Of a DNA stretch of 36,438 bases, positions 8,950-18,999 are shown one piece after another. The notes beneath the pieces are model-generated. The model had not been told where the DNA came from and made no database searches. It was given only the letters and a program-made list of their open reading frames with translations. A program made the position numbers and the translations under genes. Within the stretch, counting starts at the first letter, position 1. The number at the start of each line of letters is the position of its first letter. This DNA comes from Gnetum montanum (Eukaryota > Streptophyta > Gnetopsida > Gnetales > Gnetaceae), in assembly GCA_015680685.1 (NCBI GenBank), contig MNCI01011495.1, forward strand, positions 294,316 through 330,753, given 5' to 3'.

Positions 8950-10125
8950 ACTCAAGTTTTTTCATGCTTAGACTGTCAATAAGGACATTACTAGCTACAT
9001 AATATTAAGGAAGATATGCAAAAGTGGGCATTTGTAACATGGTATGGATCTTATTAATAGATTATGATGTCTTTTGATCAATGTAATACTCTTGAAACTG
9101 TTTACACCTTTATGAATGAAAACTTTCCATCCTGTTTGGATTAGTTTGCTGTGGTATTTATGGTTGACATTTTGACTTATTCTTGTTTGGTGGATGAGCA
9201 TCTTAGCCTTGAACTTATGTTTACCAAGCATCTACAGAATAAGTTGTTAAAAGAGAAAAATGTGAGTTTGACAAGCCTAAGGTAAAATTTTATATAATAT
9301 TGTAGGGTAAGGAGTGATGAAACCCAACCCAAAGAAAAGTAAGGATATTGTATCTTGGTCCACTCCTAAGCATGTACATAAAGCTTGTTAGTTTATAGGT
9401 TTAAATAAGTATTATCAATGGTTTGTGTAGAGTTATTATAAAGTGTTTTTTCCACTCATAAATTTACAAAAGAATGATGTTCTATAGAATAATAAATATC
9501 AACAATTCTTTCAAAGAATAAAGCTAGCTCTTTCTACTTAACCAATGTCTAGTTAACTAGTGTTAACTGTATCATATTTCACCAAACCTTTCTAAGTTCA
9601 TATGGATGCTTTAAAAAAAACCTAATAGTGACATTATTTTACAAGATAATCATTTGGTAGCATTTGAATCAAAGAAAGTGAATCATGTGGATAAGATGAT
9701 GTGTAGATGAAAATAAGATGTTTATCATAGTTCTTTTCTTTGGATATGAAAATAATAACTCTTAGATGATCAAGCTATGGTGAAAGCAGAAAATAATATC
9801 ATAAGTTACCTACTAAAATAATCAAAATTATGGCCCAAGAAGGTGTACTCATTAAGCCTATCTCAAAAATTTGACCTTCAACTAGCATATTGTCCTAAAA
9901 ACCCAAGTATCATATTTGACTCTAGTGATCTACATTGATTTATGTACAAAAAAATATTATAAAAGAAATTCTAAAAATTATTCAACAAATCCAAAGAATC
10001 ATAGTAGATATAAATAAAAAATTAGTTTTAAAAAAATAAAGAGAGAGTATATGTGCAAGAGAGAATGTTTATGCCTTGAGTAGGCATTCATATTTGGTGG
10101 TCATGGAGGAGATGTATGACTAACT
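8950..10125 (+). pseudogene. Chromovirus-like Ty3 RT and RNase H relic
   Basis: Translation of the plus strand with many stops and frame changes follows the order of a Tekay/Del-type Ty3 RT: IKEDMQKWAFVTWYGSY near 8996-9050, then a TFMNE-like region, then FAVVFMVDILTYS near 9145-9185 in place of the usual F-V-V-V-F-I-D-D-I-L (first Asp now Val). Next come a PKESKDIVSWSTPKHV-like stretch near 9330-9375, NKYYQWFV near 9400, FTKPF and HMDA near 9575-9610 (RNase H start), and NVYALSRHS near 10063-10092 (end of RNase H). This is a different, older lineage from E1-E3 and lies on the opposite strand. No LTR of its own was found. Confidence 0.75.
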
Positions 10126-10726
10126 CAAAAGCATTGATCATGCACTATAGAAGATCAACTATATTTCCTTGCATTGATATGATGAATATTAGTTTTTATT
10201 TCAAGTAAATAAGCTTAATTGAAATGGTTATATTTAACATAAGAAGCTTAATATCATAAACAAAAAGTAATGGACCTTTCTAAACCTACATTACATGAAT
10301 TGCTTGAAACCTCTATTTTGCTACTAATTTGAATCTAACTTCTATATTTTATAGTCAATGTTAGCTGTTAGACTTTAGTGACTAAGGTTGATTTGGAAGT
10401 ATTTTAATTTTTTATATTTTCTCGATATCATATATGATCCTTTATGATTTAGAAGATTGAATATTTGTCATTCTTCAAGGACATTAATTCTTTTAAGTGG
10501 AAAAGAAAGTATAGAGTATACCTTAATAATGGATTGAAGACTACTTTCCACTAGACCAAGGAGTTAAAAAACATGGAGGTCTAGCTACACATTTTTAAGA
10601 GCTATATGGTCCTAATTCTTTGTAAATATGACAAGAGCATATAGGCAGTAAAGATTGAGTCATTTAGTATGGATACCTTTTCATTTCTACAAAAGATAGA
10701 TCTAAGGGATACATCACATGTAGAGT
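10126..10726. other. Spacer with no recognised feature
   Basis: It follows the chromovirus relic and may contain its integrase in unrecognisable form. I found no motif that supports this. E2 is inserted at its right end. Confidence 0.4.
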
Positions 10727-10731
10727 GTTAG
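10727..10731. repeat. E2 left target-site duplication (gttag)
   Basis: These five bases lie immediately before the left LTR. The right flank at 17285-17289 is attag, a 4/5 match, as expected for an old five-base duplication made by a retroviral-type integrase. Confidence 0.65.
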
Positions 10732-11480
10732 TGATGTACATTGGGTACCCCTTATGTCCAACCATACAAATCACAAGCATTCACGCATGATTCGGTCGAA
10801 TTTCATTGATGGGACTAGCTGTGCATATAGATTGTTAAGCATTGATCGTAGTTTGTTGTCTTCCCACTTGGACTAGTGATAGGTTTATCATGTATGGTTT
10901 AGTCCAAAGTGAGGCATATGATTATTGATGTTGTTTTGGCCTTATGCTACTCTTAATGATAATAGACAAATTAATTATTTAATCTAATTAATAACATAAA
11001 GATAAAGTCTAAACTAGCCTATGGGTGATGAGTGTTCATTCCTAGCTTTCCATACACATCCTAAACACATGTATCCATAACTAGGATTACCAAGTGTTAT
11101 GCTACTAGGTGAAGCAAGCGATAGCACTGCTAGGATTACCAAGTGAATACGAGTTTACGCTTGAAACTAGTTGCACTCATTTTATTGATTGATTAATATG
11201 CAAGAAAATGTAAATATTAACTAAGTACATGAAAAGTAAACTACATTGAAAGGAAATCTATTCTAAGTTAAAGTGATGCAATGAATAGGAATCAAGCTCA
11301 ATCTTATTACCATTTATGGATTGTGTCCAAGTACAATGCCACTTGAATAATATGTTGTACAACTAACTTAAATTCACACTACAGGCACTCACTAACTATT
11401 TTCTAAAATCAAAAAATGAAACTACAAGAGCCTAGCTACAAAATGACCAAAAAATGCCAAATCCATAGTAGGAGCACATG

Positions 11481-11488
11481 TATTTATA
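11481..11488 (-). promoter_or_regulatory. TATA box of E2 3' LTR
   Basis: The minus strand reads TATAAATA in CGCCTATAAATACATG, equivalent in place to the boxes of the other LTRs. Confidence 0.7.
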
Positions 11489-11542
11489 GGCGGAGGCAGA
11501 GAGCCATGTCGATGGGTAGTCGTCAATGTAGCAAACCCTATG

Positions 11543-11560
11543 TCGATGGGATCCCATCGA
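11543..11560. promoter_or_regulatory. 18-bp perfect palindrome upstream of the LTR TATA box
   Basis: The sequence tcgatgggatcccatcga equals its own reverse complement and lies about 55 bases upstream of the TATA box on the element's strand. It is embedded in further variants of the same motif (gtcgatgggtag at 11507, caatcccatcaa at 11608). It may be a protein-binding module of the U3 promoter; no factor can be named. Confidence 0.6.
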
Positions 11561-11653
11561 TGCATACGCAGTGATGCAGCTGCATCAAGGTAGCTACGTC
11601 AACGCAATCCCATCAACATGATCTCATTAATGCAGCCAACTGATTCTTCATCA

Positions 11654-11664
11654 TACCCCCACAA
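11654..11664 (-). promoter_or_regulatory. E2 polypurine tract
   Basis: The minus strand reads TTGTGGGGGTA immediately before the TG of the 3' LTR, the position at which plus-strand cDNA synthesis is primed. The same tract borders the E3 LTR at 18817. Confidence 0.75.
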
Positions 11665-13920
11665 TTGAGTAAAAACTCATCCTTGAGTTAATAGGATACG
11701 ATCAAGATTTGTTAACAAAAAATTGGAAATGATTGGATTATTGACTAACACTAACTACTAACTGACTCTGAGTGCTACATTACAAAATTTTATTCAAGTG
11801 GATGCATTCAAAATGACAAAGTGACAAAAAATCTAGACAAACATTGAAGATTACAAAATTTGTAAAGGTCTTCAAAAATCCACTACATGTGATTCTTCTT
11901 GTTGCTCATAGTGATGGTAGACTTCCAACCTTGATTGTTATGCCAAAGATTCTTTGGTTATGTAGAACATTCTTCAAGGATGGACTAAAATTTCTTCTCA
12001 TTGTCCCGTGGATCTAGGAAACATGTGATGTTTGAGCTATAATCTTGCATGTGCTATGGTTTGTCCATGGGCATATCCTTCATTGTCCCTCTCTTGGCTT
12101 CATTTTCATGCCTAGTAAAAGACCTTCTTCCTTAGGAATTTTTTTTAGCATCACCTGAAATCACCAAAGGATCAACATTAGTTTTGTTAAATTTCCTTAA
12201 TAATTAACCTTTTTTTGGATCCCTTAGTTTGCTTAGCTCAAAAGATGTTAGCATTTTGAGCACAAAGTGATGACAACGTACTATGCCCAAGGCTATGATG
12301 CAACTAAAATCATGAAGCTATTCATATTATTTTGATCAATTACTATTAGTTACCATAATATTCAAAAATAGGATGTTTGAAAAAATTTAAAAAATTTCAA
12401 AGTAGACATCCCTATCCCCAATGACTAATAAGCATAACTTCGAAAGTGCACAAGTTTTCAAGCAATGAAAATTAAAAGTCTAATTTAGAAGATGGCAAAG
12501 AAACTTTTAATTTGAAGGATATTCAGATAGAAAGGTGGGAAAAATTGATTGAAAGGAATGAGAAGTAGTCCCGAAATTATGCATAAATTTAGAGAAACCA
12601 TCACTAAAGTTCTAGACAATGTGAAGATTATTTCAAAGCAATGACCAACAAAATTTATGCAAGTGGGTCCTCCCCAAAGCAGGCTCCTACCATAATGCCC
12701 TTGCATAGCCACTTCTATAGATGTCCATGAGTACCCAAGAAGTTAAATGTAGACCATATCTTTGTCCTAAACAACATACAACTACCTTGATTGGGATGTT
12801 GCACTATACTACACAAAACCAAAAGGCTCATAATTATATGAAATAGTGAGGTGAATAATGGGATGAGAATGGTTTGCAAAAATAAGGATGTAACATACTT
12901 AACCATGTCCACAATAGGTTCTTATGGAAAATGTGATTAAAATGATCCACATACCTATCTGTCCAAGTTTTAGACCAAGTCCATATCATTAACAATGAGC
13001 TTGAATGGAGATATGTTCCCTCCTACCTACCACCATGAGTCCACAAACACCTCAAAGAACAATAATCACTTCAAAAAGCGAAGAAAAGAGAAGAAGGAAG
13101 TAAGGGCCTTAGAGGGGTTCATTCAAGCATGGGTAATATGTCTTTCTAGCCCCATAACTAGTGGTTGTAGCTTGTTATTGAGTCTAAGGGGTGTACTTTA
13201 AATTCCCATTTTTGTTTCTTTTATTTTTAATTATTTTTTCTCTTCTTTTTCTTGAGTTTTTGGATGGGAACCACATCATGCAAAGACTTTAGCTTCCTTT
13301 TATTAGTTGATAATAGGAGTAATGATATGTTCCATGAGGAGTCATAAGCCACATGAAGGAAGTTAAGAAGAGAACCCAACAAATCCCCTTGAGGTCACAC
13401 CCTTTGCCATTTCCACTTGGTTGTTTTCTCTTTCTTCAAGGTATAATGATCATTGATTGATTTTAGTTTCATTTGAGAAGAACCAAATTTATTTCATGAC
13501 AAAAGAATTTATATTTAGAGAATTGGAGGGATGGATGAGGTGGTTTCACTACTTCATACAATCATAGAATAAATCCCAACTCATAGCATTAACTTCTACA
13601 TCATGACTTTGCAATATTATTAACAAAAAATAAAATACATTCATAAACATAAAGAGAATGACTTAATAAAAAAATATAAAGAAAAGAAATAAATATTAAG
13701 AAATGGAAAACATATTAAGAATAAAAAAATGTTGAAAGAAATGGAAAAAAGATAAAGAATTGTAAAACACAAAAGGTGAAAAAAACTTATTAGTTCTTGA
13801 TTTAGGATAGGGAATCTCCCCCATGACTAAGCGTAAATGCGGGACAAGAGCTAATAATTGAATTAGTTGATTCCATGCATCTTTTAAATTGTTTTGCACT
13901 CTTATTTCCAAGCCACTTGG
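11665..13920 (-). other. E2 3' untranslated internal region
   Basis: No long reading frame. Several blocks match E3: the first 200 bases after the polypurine tract, gtgggtcctccccaaagcag at about 12662 (E3 21811), a roughly 100-base block at 13101-13208 (E3 22248-22360), and ggaaccacatcatgcaaag near 13268 (E3 22383, E1 about 50). The large 3' ORF that E3 carries at 19000-21063 is missing. The frames at 12485-12912 and 12995-13201 are short and unconserved, and I do not call them genes. Confidence 0.65.
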
Positions 13921-14480
13921 TGTCTTCTAGTTTAGTGGCTACTACGTAGATTGGTTTTTGCTCACAGACTTGTTTTTGGACTTTCTTGTGGGTCGGTATA
14001 GGCGTTGTGTTAATATTTCAAACTTCCAACTTACAACTACATCTTTTATCATTATTAGTAATGCATGGAGATTTCTATCTCTCCATAGTGATGGGTTCAT
14101 TATTTCCATCTTGTGTCATAGTGATGATGGTTGTTGGCTTTATGTATGATTAGGAGATATTGTTCTAGTGAGGAAGGGTGTTGCACCAGATTGGCCTTGT
14201 GCTAGTTTTCATGTGCTAGTAGGTCTATGAGTTTCGTGCTTGTGTGGGGGAACTATCCTAAAGAAAGGATGTTCCTAAGGTTGTGGTTGAGATCTACTAG
14301 CATTATCATTTCTGTATATGTTCAGAACACAAGTGGAATTTTTTCGTTGATGTTGTGGTGCCAAATCTTCCTGTGTTATTGGTGGTGGCATGTGATGGAG
14401 GGAATTATGAGAATATTGAGAATATGATAGAGGATGAGAGGTTTGAGGTGGTGATCCTTCAGAAGATGTTGTGGGTTGAT
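13921..14480 (-). other. E2 pol deletion scar
   Basis: To the left, 13800-13911 corresponds to the end of the integrase region of E1 (near 590). To the right, 14500-14640 corresponds to the proline-rich Gag-protease spacer (E1 near 4590-4690). Between these about 3.9 kb present in E1 is replaced by about 0.6 kb in which I recognise no protease, RT or integrase motif. The exact breakpoints cannot be set by eye. Confidence 0.65.
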
Positions 14481-14759
14481 GATATTTAGGAGAGTGGTAG
14501 TAGTGATTTGAGGTAGAGGAGGTATAACTAGTTAGGAAAATAGGTTGTTAAGTGTAATATCCATATGGGTCTAGCTAGTAGTAAGGGTAGTGATAGTTTG
14601 ATGATGGCATTTCCCATGACTGTGGGTTTTGCCACTACAGTTGATAGTTGTTTTGAGGTTGATAATAAGTCTCACTAGGATAGTATGGTTGGTTGTAGGA
14701 CTCTTTATAATTACCTTGTGAATAAGGTAATTCACTAGCCATTTACTTTTGTATGAACT

Positions 14760-16306
14760 TAAGATTCAAAGAAAAAGCCCAATATTTATGTAGATGTAAC
14801 ATGACTAGGCAATAGCCCTTTGGATGGTCATATAGGTAGATGTCACATGCATTATCCTCTTCTATGGTTGAGTTTATAGCCTCTTCTTCTATAGCTATTT
14901 TTTCTTTTTGCCAATAAGTATTCCTAGATTTTTCTTAGTTCTTTTTCCTCCTATTTTTTTGATCACTTTTTTTTTTTTTTTTTGCATTACTCTCTCCTCT
15001 ATGGTTTTCATGTAAGTTATAAATTTGTCATTCATTAACTTCCACATATTATCTATCCTTACTTCAAGCTCATTGATCAACTTTTGTATTAGCAAGGTTT
15101 GCTGTAAAATCACCTCATCGAGATTTGCCTCTTTTTCCTCATCATAGATATGGACCCTTTCCTTCTGAAGTGTTGGATCCTAGTTGTATTCCTCTACATT
15201 TTTCCATTTACATAGCTCTCCTTCTTATTCTACCACATGCTCAATCAATCTTTGTATTTGATGGGCTTTCAGTTCGTATAACTGACCTTGGGCATAAATC
15301 CCAAGGGTCTTCCTCATTTGATTATGAAGCCCATCTATGATGTGGAAAAGTTGCTCTTTTTGAGAGAAATCATGGCTTAGACATGTATATTATACAGAAT
15401 AGTATCTATCCAGGGAAACATCTAAGGATTCATGATTTTCTTACTTCCATCCTTGGATTTTCTTTGTTAGGTTGAATACTCACATAGGTTTGGTATTTTT
15501 CATTGAAGATTTCCAACAATATGGACCATTGGTGGATTGAATCTGGTTCCATGATCTATACCAACTTTCAACTTTGTCTATTAGTATCCTAGGGAAGAAC
15601 TTAAGATTTTCCCACTTATGTTCAATGTTTTTCAAGGCACAAGCATCATGGAAGGCTTGTAAATGATGTTGTAGATCAAAATTATAGCCTCCCCTAAATT
15701 TAGGAATGTTTTTCATGTCAATCCATTTGATCTGGCTATTCCTTTGATGGCTTTGAGATATTTGAGCCACCTCCCTAATCTATGTCAGGTCCCTAGTAGT
15801 TAACAAGGGTTCATCTTCATCAAACATGTTGTGGTGATAGTCTATATTTCTATTTGTCTAATATTGATGATCTTGCCTATGCTCACTTTGATGTCTTTGA
15901 TCTTGCCCATAGGTTCTATTTCTATCTTCATCTTGACCCCTAAGTGGAGCTCTATCTCTATACCTATGTTCATCTTTGTTAGAACTAGATGTTGAAGAGG
16001 AAGAGGAAGATGAGAAACTAGGAGAATCACAATGTCTCTTATAGTTCTCCCCATGGTCCCTTGATTTATCTTTTCTAGGTTTAGAGGAGGTCCTAGGCCT
16101 TGAGGCCCTTCTGGTTCTATGACTTTCTCCATCTCCTTTAACATTGTCTATACCAAGTGAACGTAGTCCTTGCATGTAGTAAAGATTGAATATGAAACCC
16201 CTACTTGAGGTTTTTCACTTCAATTTTCTTTAGTATAGATTCTATCATTTCTCCTATGAGAGTTTTCATCATACAATGCTCTATTGGTCCTATGTGGAGA
16301 AGACAT
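14760..16306 (-). pseudogene. E2 gag (decayed)
   Basis: The start is the minus-strand ATG at 16304-16306 (MSSPHRTNRALYDEN). It has the same domain order as E1: an arginine/serine-rich segment over 15858-16130 with SFSSSSSSSTSSSN flanked by Arg/Asp-rich stretches; the Retrotrans_gag core over 15480-15770 (NIPKFRGGYNFDLQHHLQAF, KFFPRILIDKVESWYRS); a charged region; and a terminal zinc-knuckle-like CDIYLYDHPKGYC near 14815-14855, with the second Cys changed to Tyr. A T run at about 14967-14983 encodes poly-Lys and probably marks slippage. Stops TAG at 15180-15182 and TAA at 15225-15227 recur at the same sites in E3, but E1 has Arg and Glu codons there. Confidence 0.85.
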
Positions 16307-16409
16307 GATTTTATCATGTGTCTTAAGCTATTAATATTTTCTAAAAGATGAATCCTTAATACTTTTATAATAGTTTTTTGTAATATAACTAATTTAGATA
16401 ACTAGCACC

Positions 16410-16429
16410 ATCCTTGATAATAGCACCAA
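16410..16429 (-). promoter_or_regulatory. E2 primer binding site, decayed tRNA-Asp type
   Basis: The minus strand reads TTGGTGCTATTATCAAGGAT directly after the LTR. Compared with TGGCGCCGTTGCCGGGGA there are seven differences in 18, every one C-to-T or G-to-A. Confidence 0.75.
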
Positions 16430-17284
16430 TGATGAGTGGTAGGTACTTACTACTTCCAACCATAAGAATCACAAGTGTTCATGCACAATCCAGTTAAATT
16501 CCATGGATGGGACTAGTTGTGCATCTAGATCATTAAGCATTGATCACAGTTCACTATCTTCCCACTTGAACTAATGGTAGCTTTGTCACGTATGGTTTAG
16601 TCCAAAGTAAGGCATATGATTATTGATGTTGTTTTAGCCTTATGCTACTTCTAATGATAATATAGAAGTCAATTATTTAATCTAATTAAAAACATAAAGA
16701 TAAGGCCTAAACTAGCCTACAGGTGATCAGTGTCTATTTCTAGATTGCCATACACATCTTGAATCCACGTATCCACTACTGGGATTACCAAGTGTTATGC
16801 TACTGGGTGAACCAAGAAAATACGTGTTTATGCTCGAAATTGGTTACACTCATTTCACCAATTGATTAATATGCATGAAAATGTAAATATTAACTAAGTA
16901 CATGAAAAGTAAACTGCATGGAAAGGAAATCTATTCTAAGTCAAAGTGCTACAATTAATAGGAATCAATCTAGATCTTATTTCCATTCATGGATTATGTC
17001 TAGGTATAATGCCACTTGAATAAGATGTTATACAATTGACTCAAATTCACACTATGTGCAATCACTGACTGTTTCCTAGAATCACAAAATCAAGTTGTAA
17101 GAGTTTAGCTACAAAATGACCAAAAGATGAAAAATACATGGTGGGAACACATGTATCTATAGGTGGAGGTAGGAAGCCACATCGATAGGTAACCATCAAT
17201 GTAGCAAATCCTATGTTGACGCGATTGTAACAATGCAGCTGCATCAACACAATCTTGTTGACATAGCCAATCGATACTTTATCA
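16430..17284 (-). repeat. E2 5' LTR (855 bp)
   Basis: The plus strand begins tgatgagtgg and ends actttatca. It aligns along its length with the left LTR: shared gggactagttgtgcat, ttagtccaaagt, aggcatatgattattgatg and more. The target duplication attag follows at 17285-17289. Confidence 0.9.
17154..17161 (-). promoter_or_regulatory. TATA box of E2 5' LTR (mutated)
   Basis: The minus strand reads TATAGATA where the sister LTR has TATAAATA. Confidence 0.6.
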
Positions 17285-17289
17285 ATTAG
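17285..17289. repeat. E2 right target-site duplication (attag)
   Basis: Partner of 10727-10731 (gttag), four of five bases matching. Confidence 0.65.
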
Positions 17290-17977
17290 TCTAATAGATA
17301 AGTCTTAGTTTAAAATATCTTAATTAGATTGAATTTTCTATGTTCTTGAATTATTCCTTTGAGAATGTTATATTATGGAATATTAACAATGAGGTATTAG
17401 CCTTATGACCAAAATTTTAATTTGAATGTTCTATGTTCTGGATTTAATTCTAATGGGTAATGCTTGTTCAATTATAAAATTCTAATTTGACTATATATCT
17501 TGAGGGTAATTACTATTTTTTAAAAGATTTTAGTTTTAAATATCCCCTCCCCTTAAACCCAATTATTTTATATTATTATTAGTTATAAGTAATTAATCTC
17601 TACTTCATGATGGAATTTTCTTACCTTATATTAGATACAATTTCCAATTTATAAGCTAACTTGGCTACTTGTGTACTCTCACATATTCACTACAAATAAT
17701 TGCTAGTTGTTAATGCATAGTGCACTTCCACTTTATCCTTGAATGATGAGAATTTTGATATTAAATACTAGGGGATGTTGAATGTTAGAAAATATTGTGA
17801 AGAAAAATTCCAAGATTGAATGGCTAAATTGAACAAAAAATAATATTCATAACAACAATGAAATATTGAAGTAACAAAATGGAAAAAAAGATTAGAGTAA
17901 AAGATTTTTCATGGTTCAACAAAGTATGTATGTCCACAATAATGTAAAATTCTTATTGGCAAAATCAAGAAAGAATT
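17290..17977. other. Spacer between E2 and E3
   Basis: AT-rich DNA containing one SINE relic (17391-17535). Nothing else was recognised. The last five bases, 17973-17977 (gaatt), are the left flank of E3 and should be its target duplication. Confidence 0.5.
17391..17535 (+). mobile_element. SINE relic (copy S2)
   Basis: It begins gaggtattagcc (A-box-like), has ggatttaattc at about 17440 in the B-box position, and ends with a tail like copy S3: ataaaattctaattt, gactatatatcttgagggtaa and a run of T and A. Both this copy and S1 are preceded by taacaat. The promoter boxes are badly decayed. Confidence 0.5.
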
Positions 17978-18816
17978 TGATGAGCAACGAGTAGTTCCTA
18001 TGTCCAACTATATGAATCATTAGTGTTCACTAAGTGATCTGGTTGAATTTCATAGACTTTAGCTCTCTAAGTACACTACATATAGGTAGTGAATTTCATG
18101 GACATGATCATTGTCTTCTCAGTTTCACTTGTGAAGTGCAAATGTATGTTTAAGTGTAACTAAGGCATATGATTTTTATCATTTTATATTTTTCATTAAT
18201 TCACCTAAGTGCCAAAAATAAAGTAATTAAATGTTTAATTAATATAATAAATAATTTATTCTTAGCTAATTCTAACATAAGAATCCATTCCTATCTACCA
18301 TATACATCTTGAACATGTTACAACGCTACTAGGTTACCAAGCGTTAAGTGCTATTGGGATTACCAAGTGTTAAGCATATGCTCGAGATGGTTGTACTTAT
18401 ATTTTTTAATTATCTGAAATTAATTAATTAATTAAATGCATTAAAGAAAATTATATGAGTAATAAATGCATTAAGTAAACATTAAGCTAAGTCTAATTGC
18501 TGCAAGGTTTATGAAGAAAGCTCATCTTTATTGTTGATCACATTAAGGTGCTTAGGTACATCAATGCTCAAATAAAGATCGGTATACTTCTCACTCCTAC
18601 TATGGGCACTTAGAAAATATTCTAACTCTCAAAAGAACAAACTGTAAGAACTTTGATATGCTGCTAATGAATAGATGTCATAAATGTGGCTAATGAACAT
18701 GTATTTATAGGCAAGACTAGACATTGCATCAATGCATACATGTCAACATGTCAAACCCTATGTTGATGTGATCACATGATGGGATCCTATTGACATAGTC
18801 CAACAACAATTCATCA
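17978..18816 (-). repeat. E3 3' LTR (839 bp)
   Basis: The plus strand begins tgatgagcaacg and ends caattcatca, followed at once by the polypurine tract. It is similar to the E1 LTR throughout, for example gctcatctttattgttgat and atgctcaaataaagatc. Its first 25 bases match the LTR stub at 28612-28636 in reverse at 21 of 25 positions. Confidence 0.9.
18702..18709 (-). promoter_or_regulatory. TATA box of E3 LTR
   Basis: The minus strand reads TATAAATA in GCCTATAAATACATG, the same place and context as in the other LTRs. Confidence 0.7.
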
Positions 18817-18828
18817 TACCCCCACAAC
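18817..18828 (-). promoter_or_regulatory. E3 polypurine tract
   Basis: The minus strand reads GTTGTGGGGGTA directly before the LTR; identical in its core to the E2 tract. Confidence 0.75.
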
Positions 18829-18999
18829 TAAATGAAAACTCAGCCTCGAGTGAACAAAAGAAGGAACAAGCTCTTTATAAAATTTTGGGAAGGTATGGGA
18901 TTATTGACTAACTACTGATACACAACTAACACAAACAAACACTAAGTACCCAAGTGTACAAATTTACAATTTCTACAAAATTTGGTTTTCATGACAATA

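Larger units (their letters stand above)
10732..11653 (-). repeat. E2 3' LTR (922 bp)
   Basis: The plus strand begins tgatgtaca and ends gattcttcatca. It is longer than the right LTR partly because it keeps two copies of ctaggattaccaagtg (11081-11096 and 11130-11145), where the right LTR has one. E1 and E3 also have two diverged copies, so two is probably ancestral and the right LTR lost one by deletion between the direct repeats. The two LTRs have clearly diverged, so the insertion is old. Confidence 0.9.
10732..17284 (-). mobile_element. E2: complete but pol-deleted Athila/Tat-like element
   Basis: Two related LTRs (10732-11653 and 16430-17284) bound an internal region with a primer site next to the right LTR and a polypurine tract next to the left one, so the element reads on the minus strand. 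Target duplications flank it. Inside are gag and the non-coding 3' region. Protease, RT, RNase H and integrase, and the 3' ORF seen in E3, are absent. At about 6.55 kb it is a deletion derivative that could have moved only with proteins from an intact relative. Confidence 0.9.

Noticed and set aside
14967-14983. A T run as a polymerase III or other terminator
   Set aside because: It lies inside E2 gag, where it encodes poly-Lys, and is more likely slippage.
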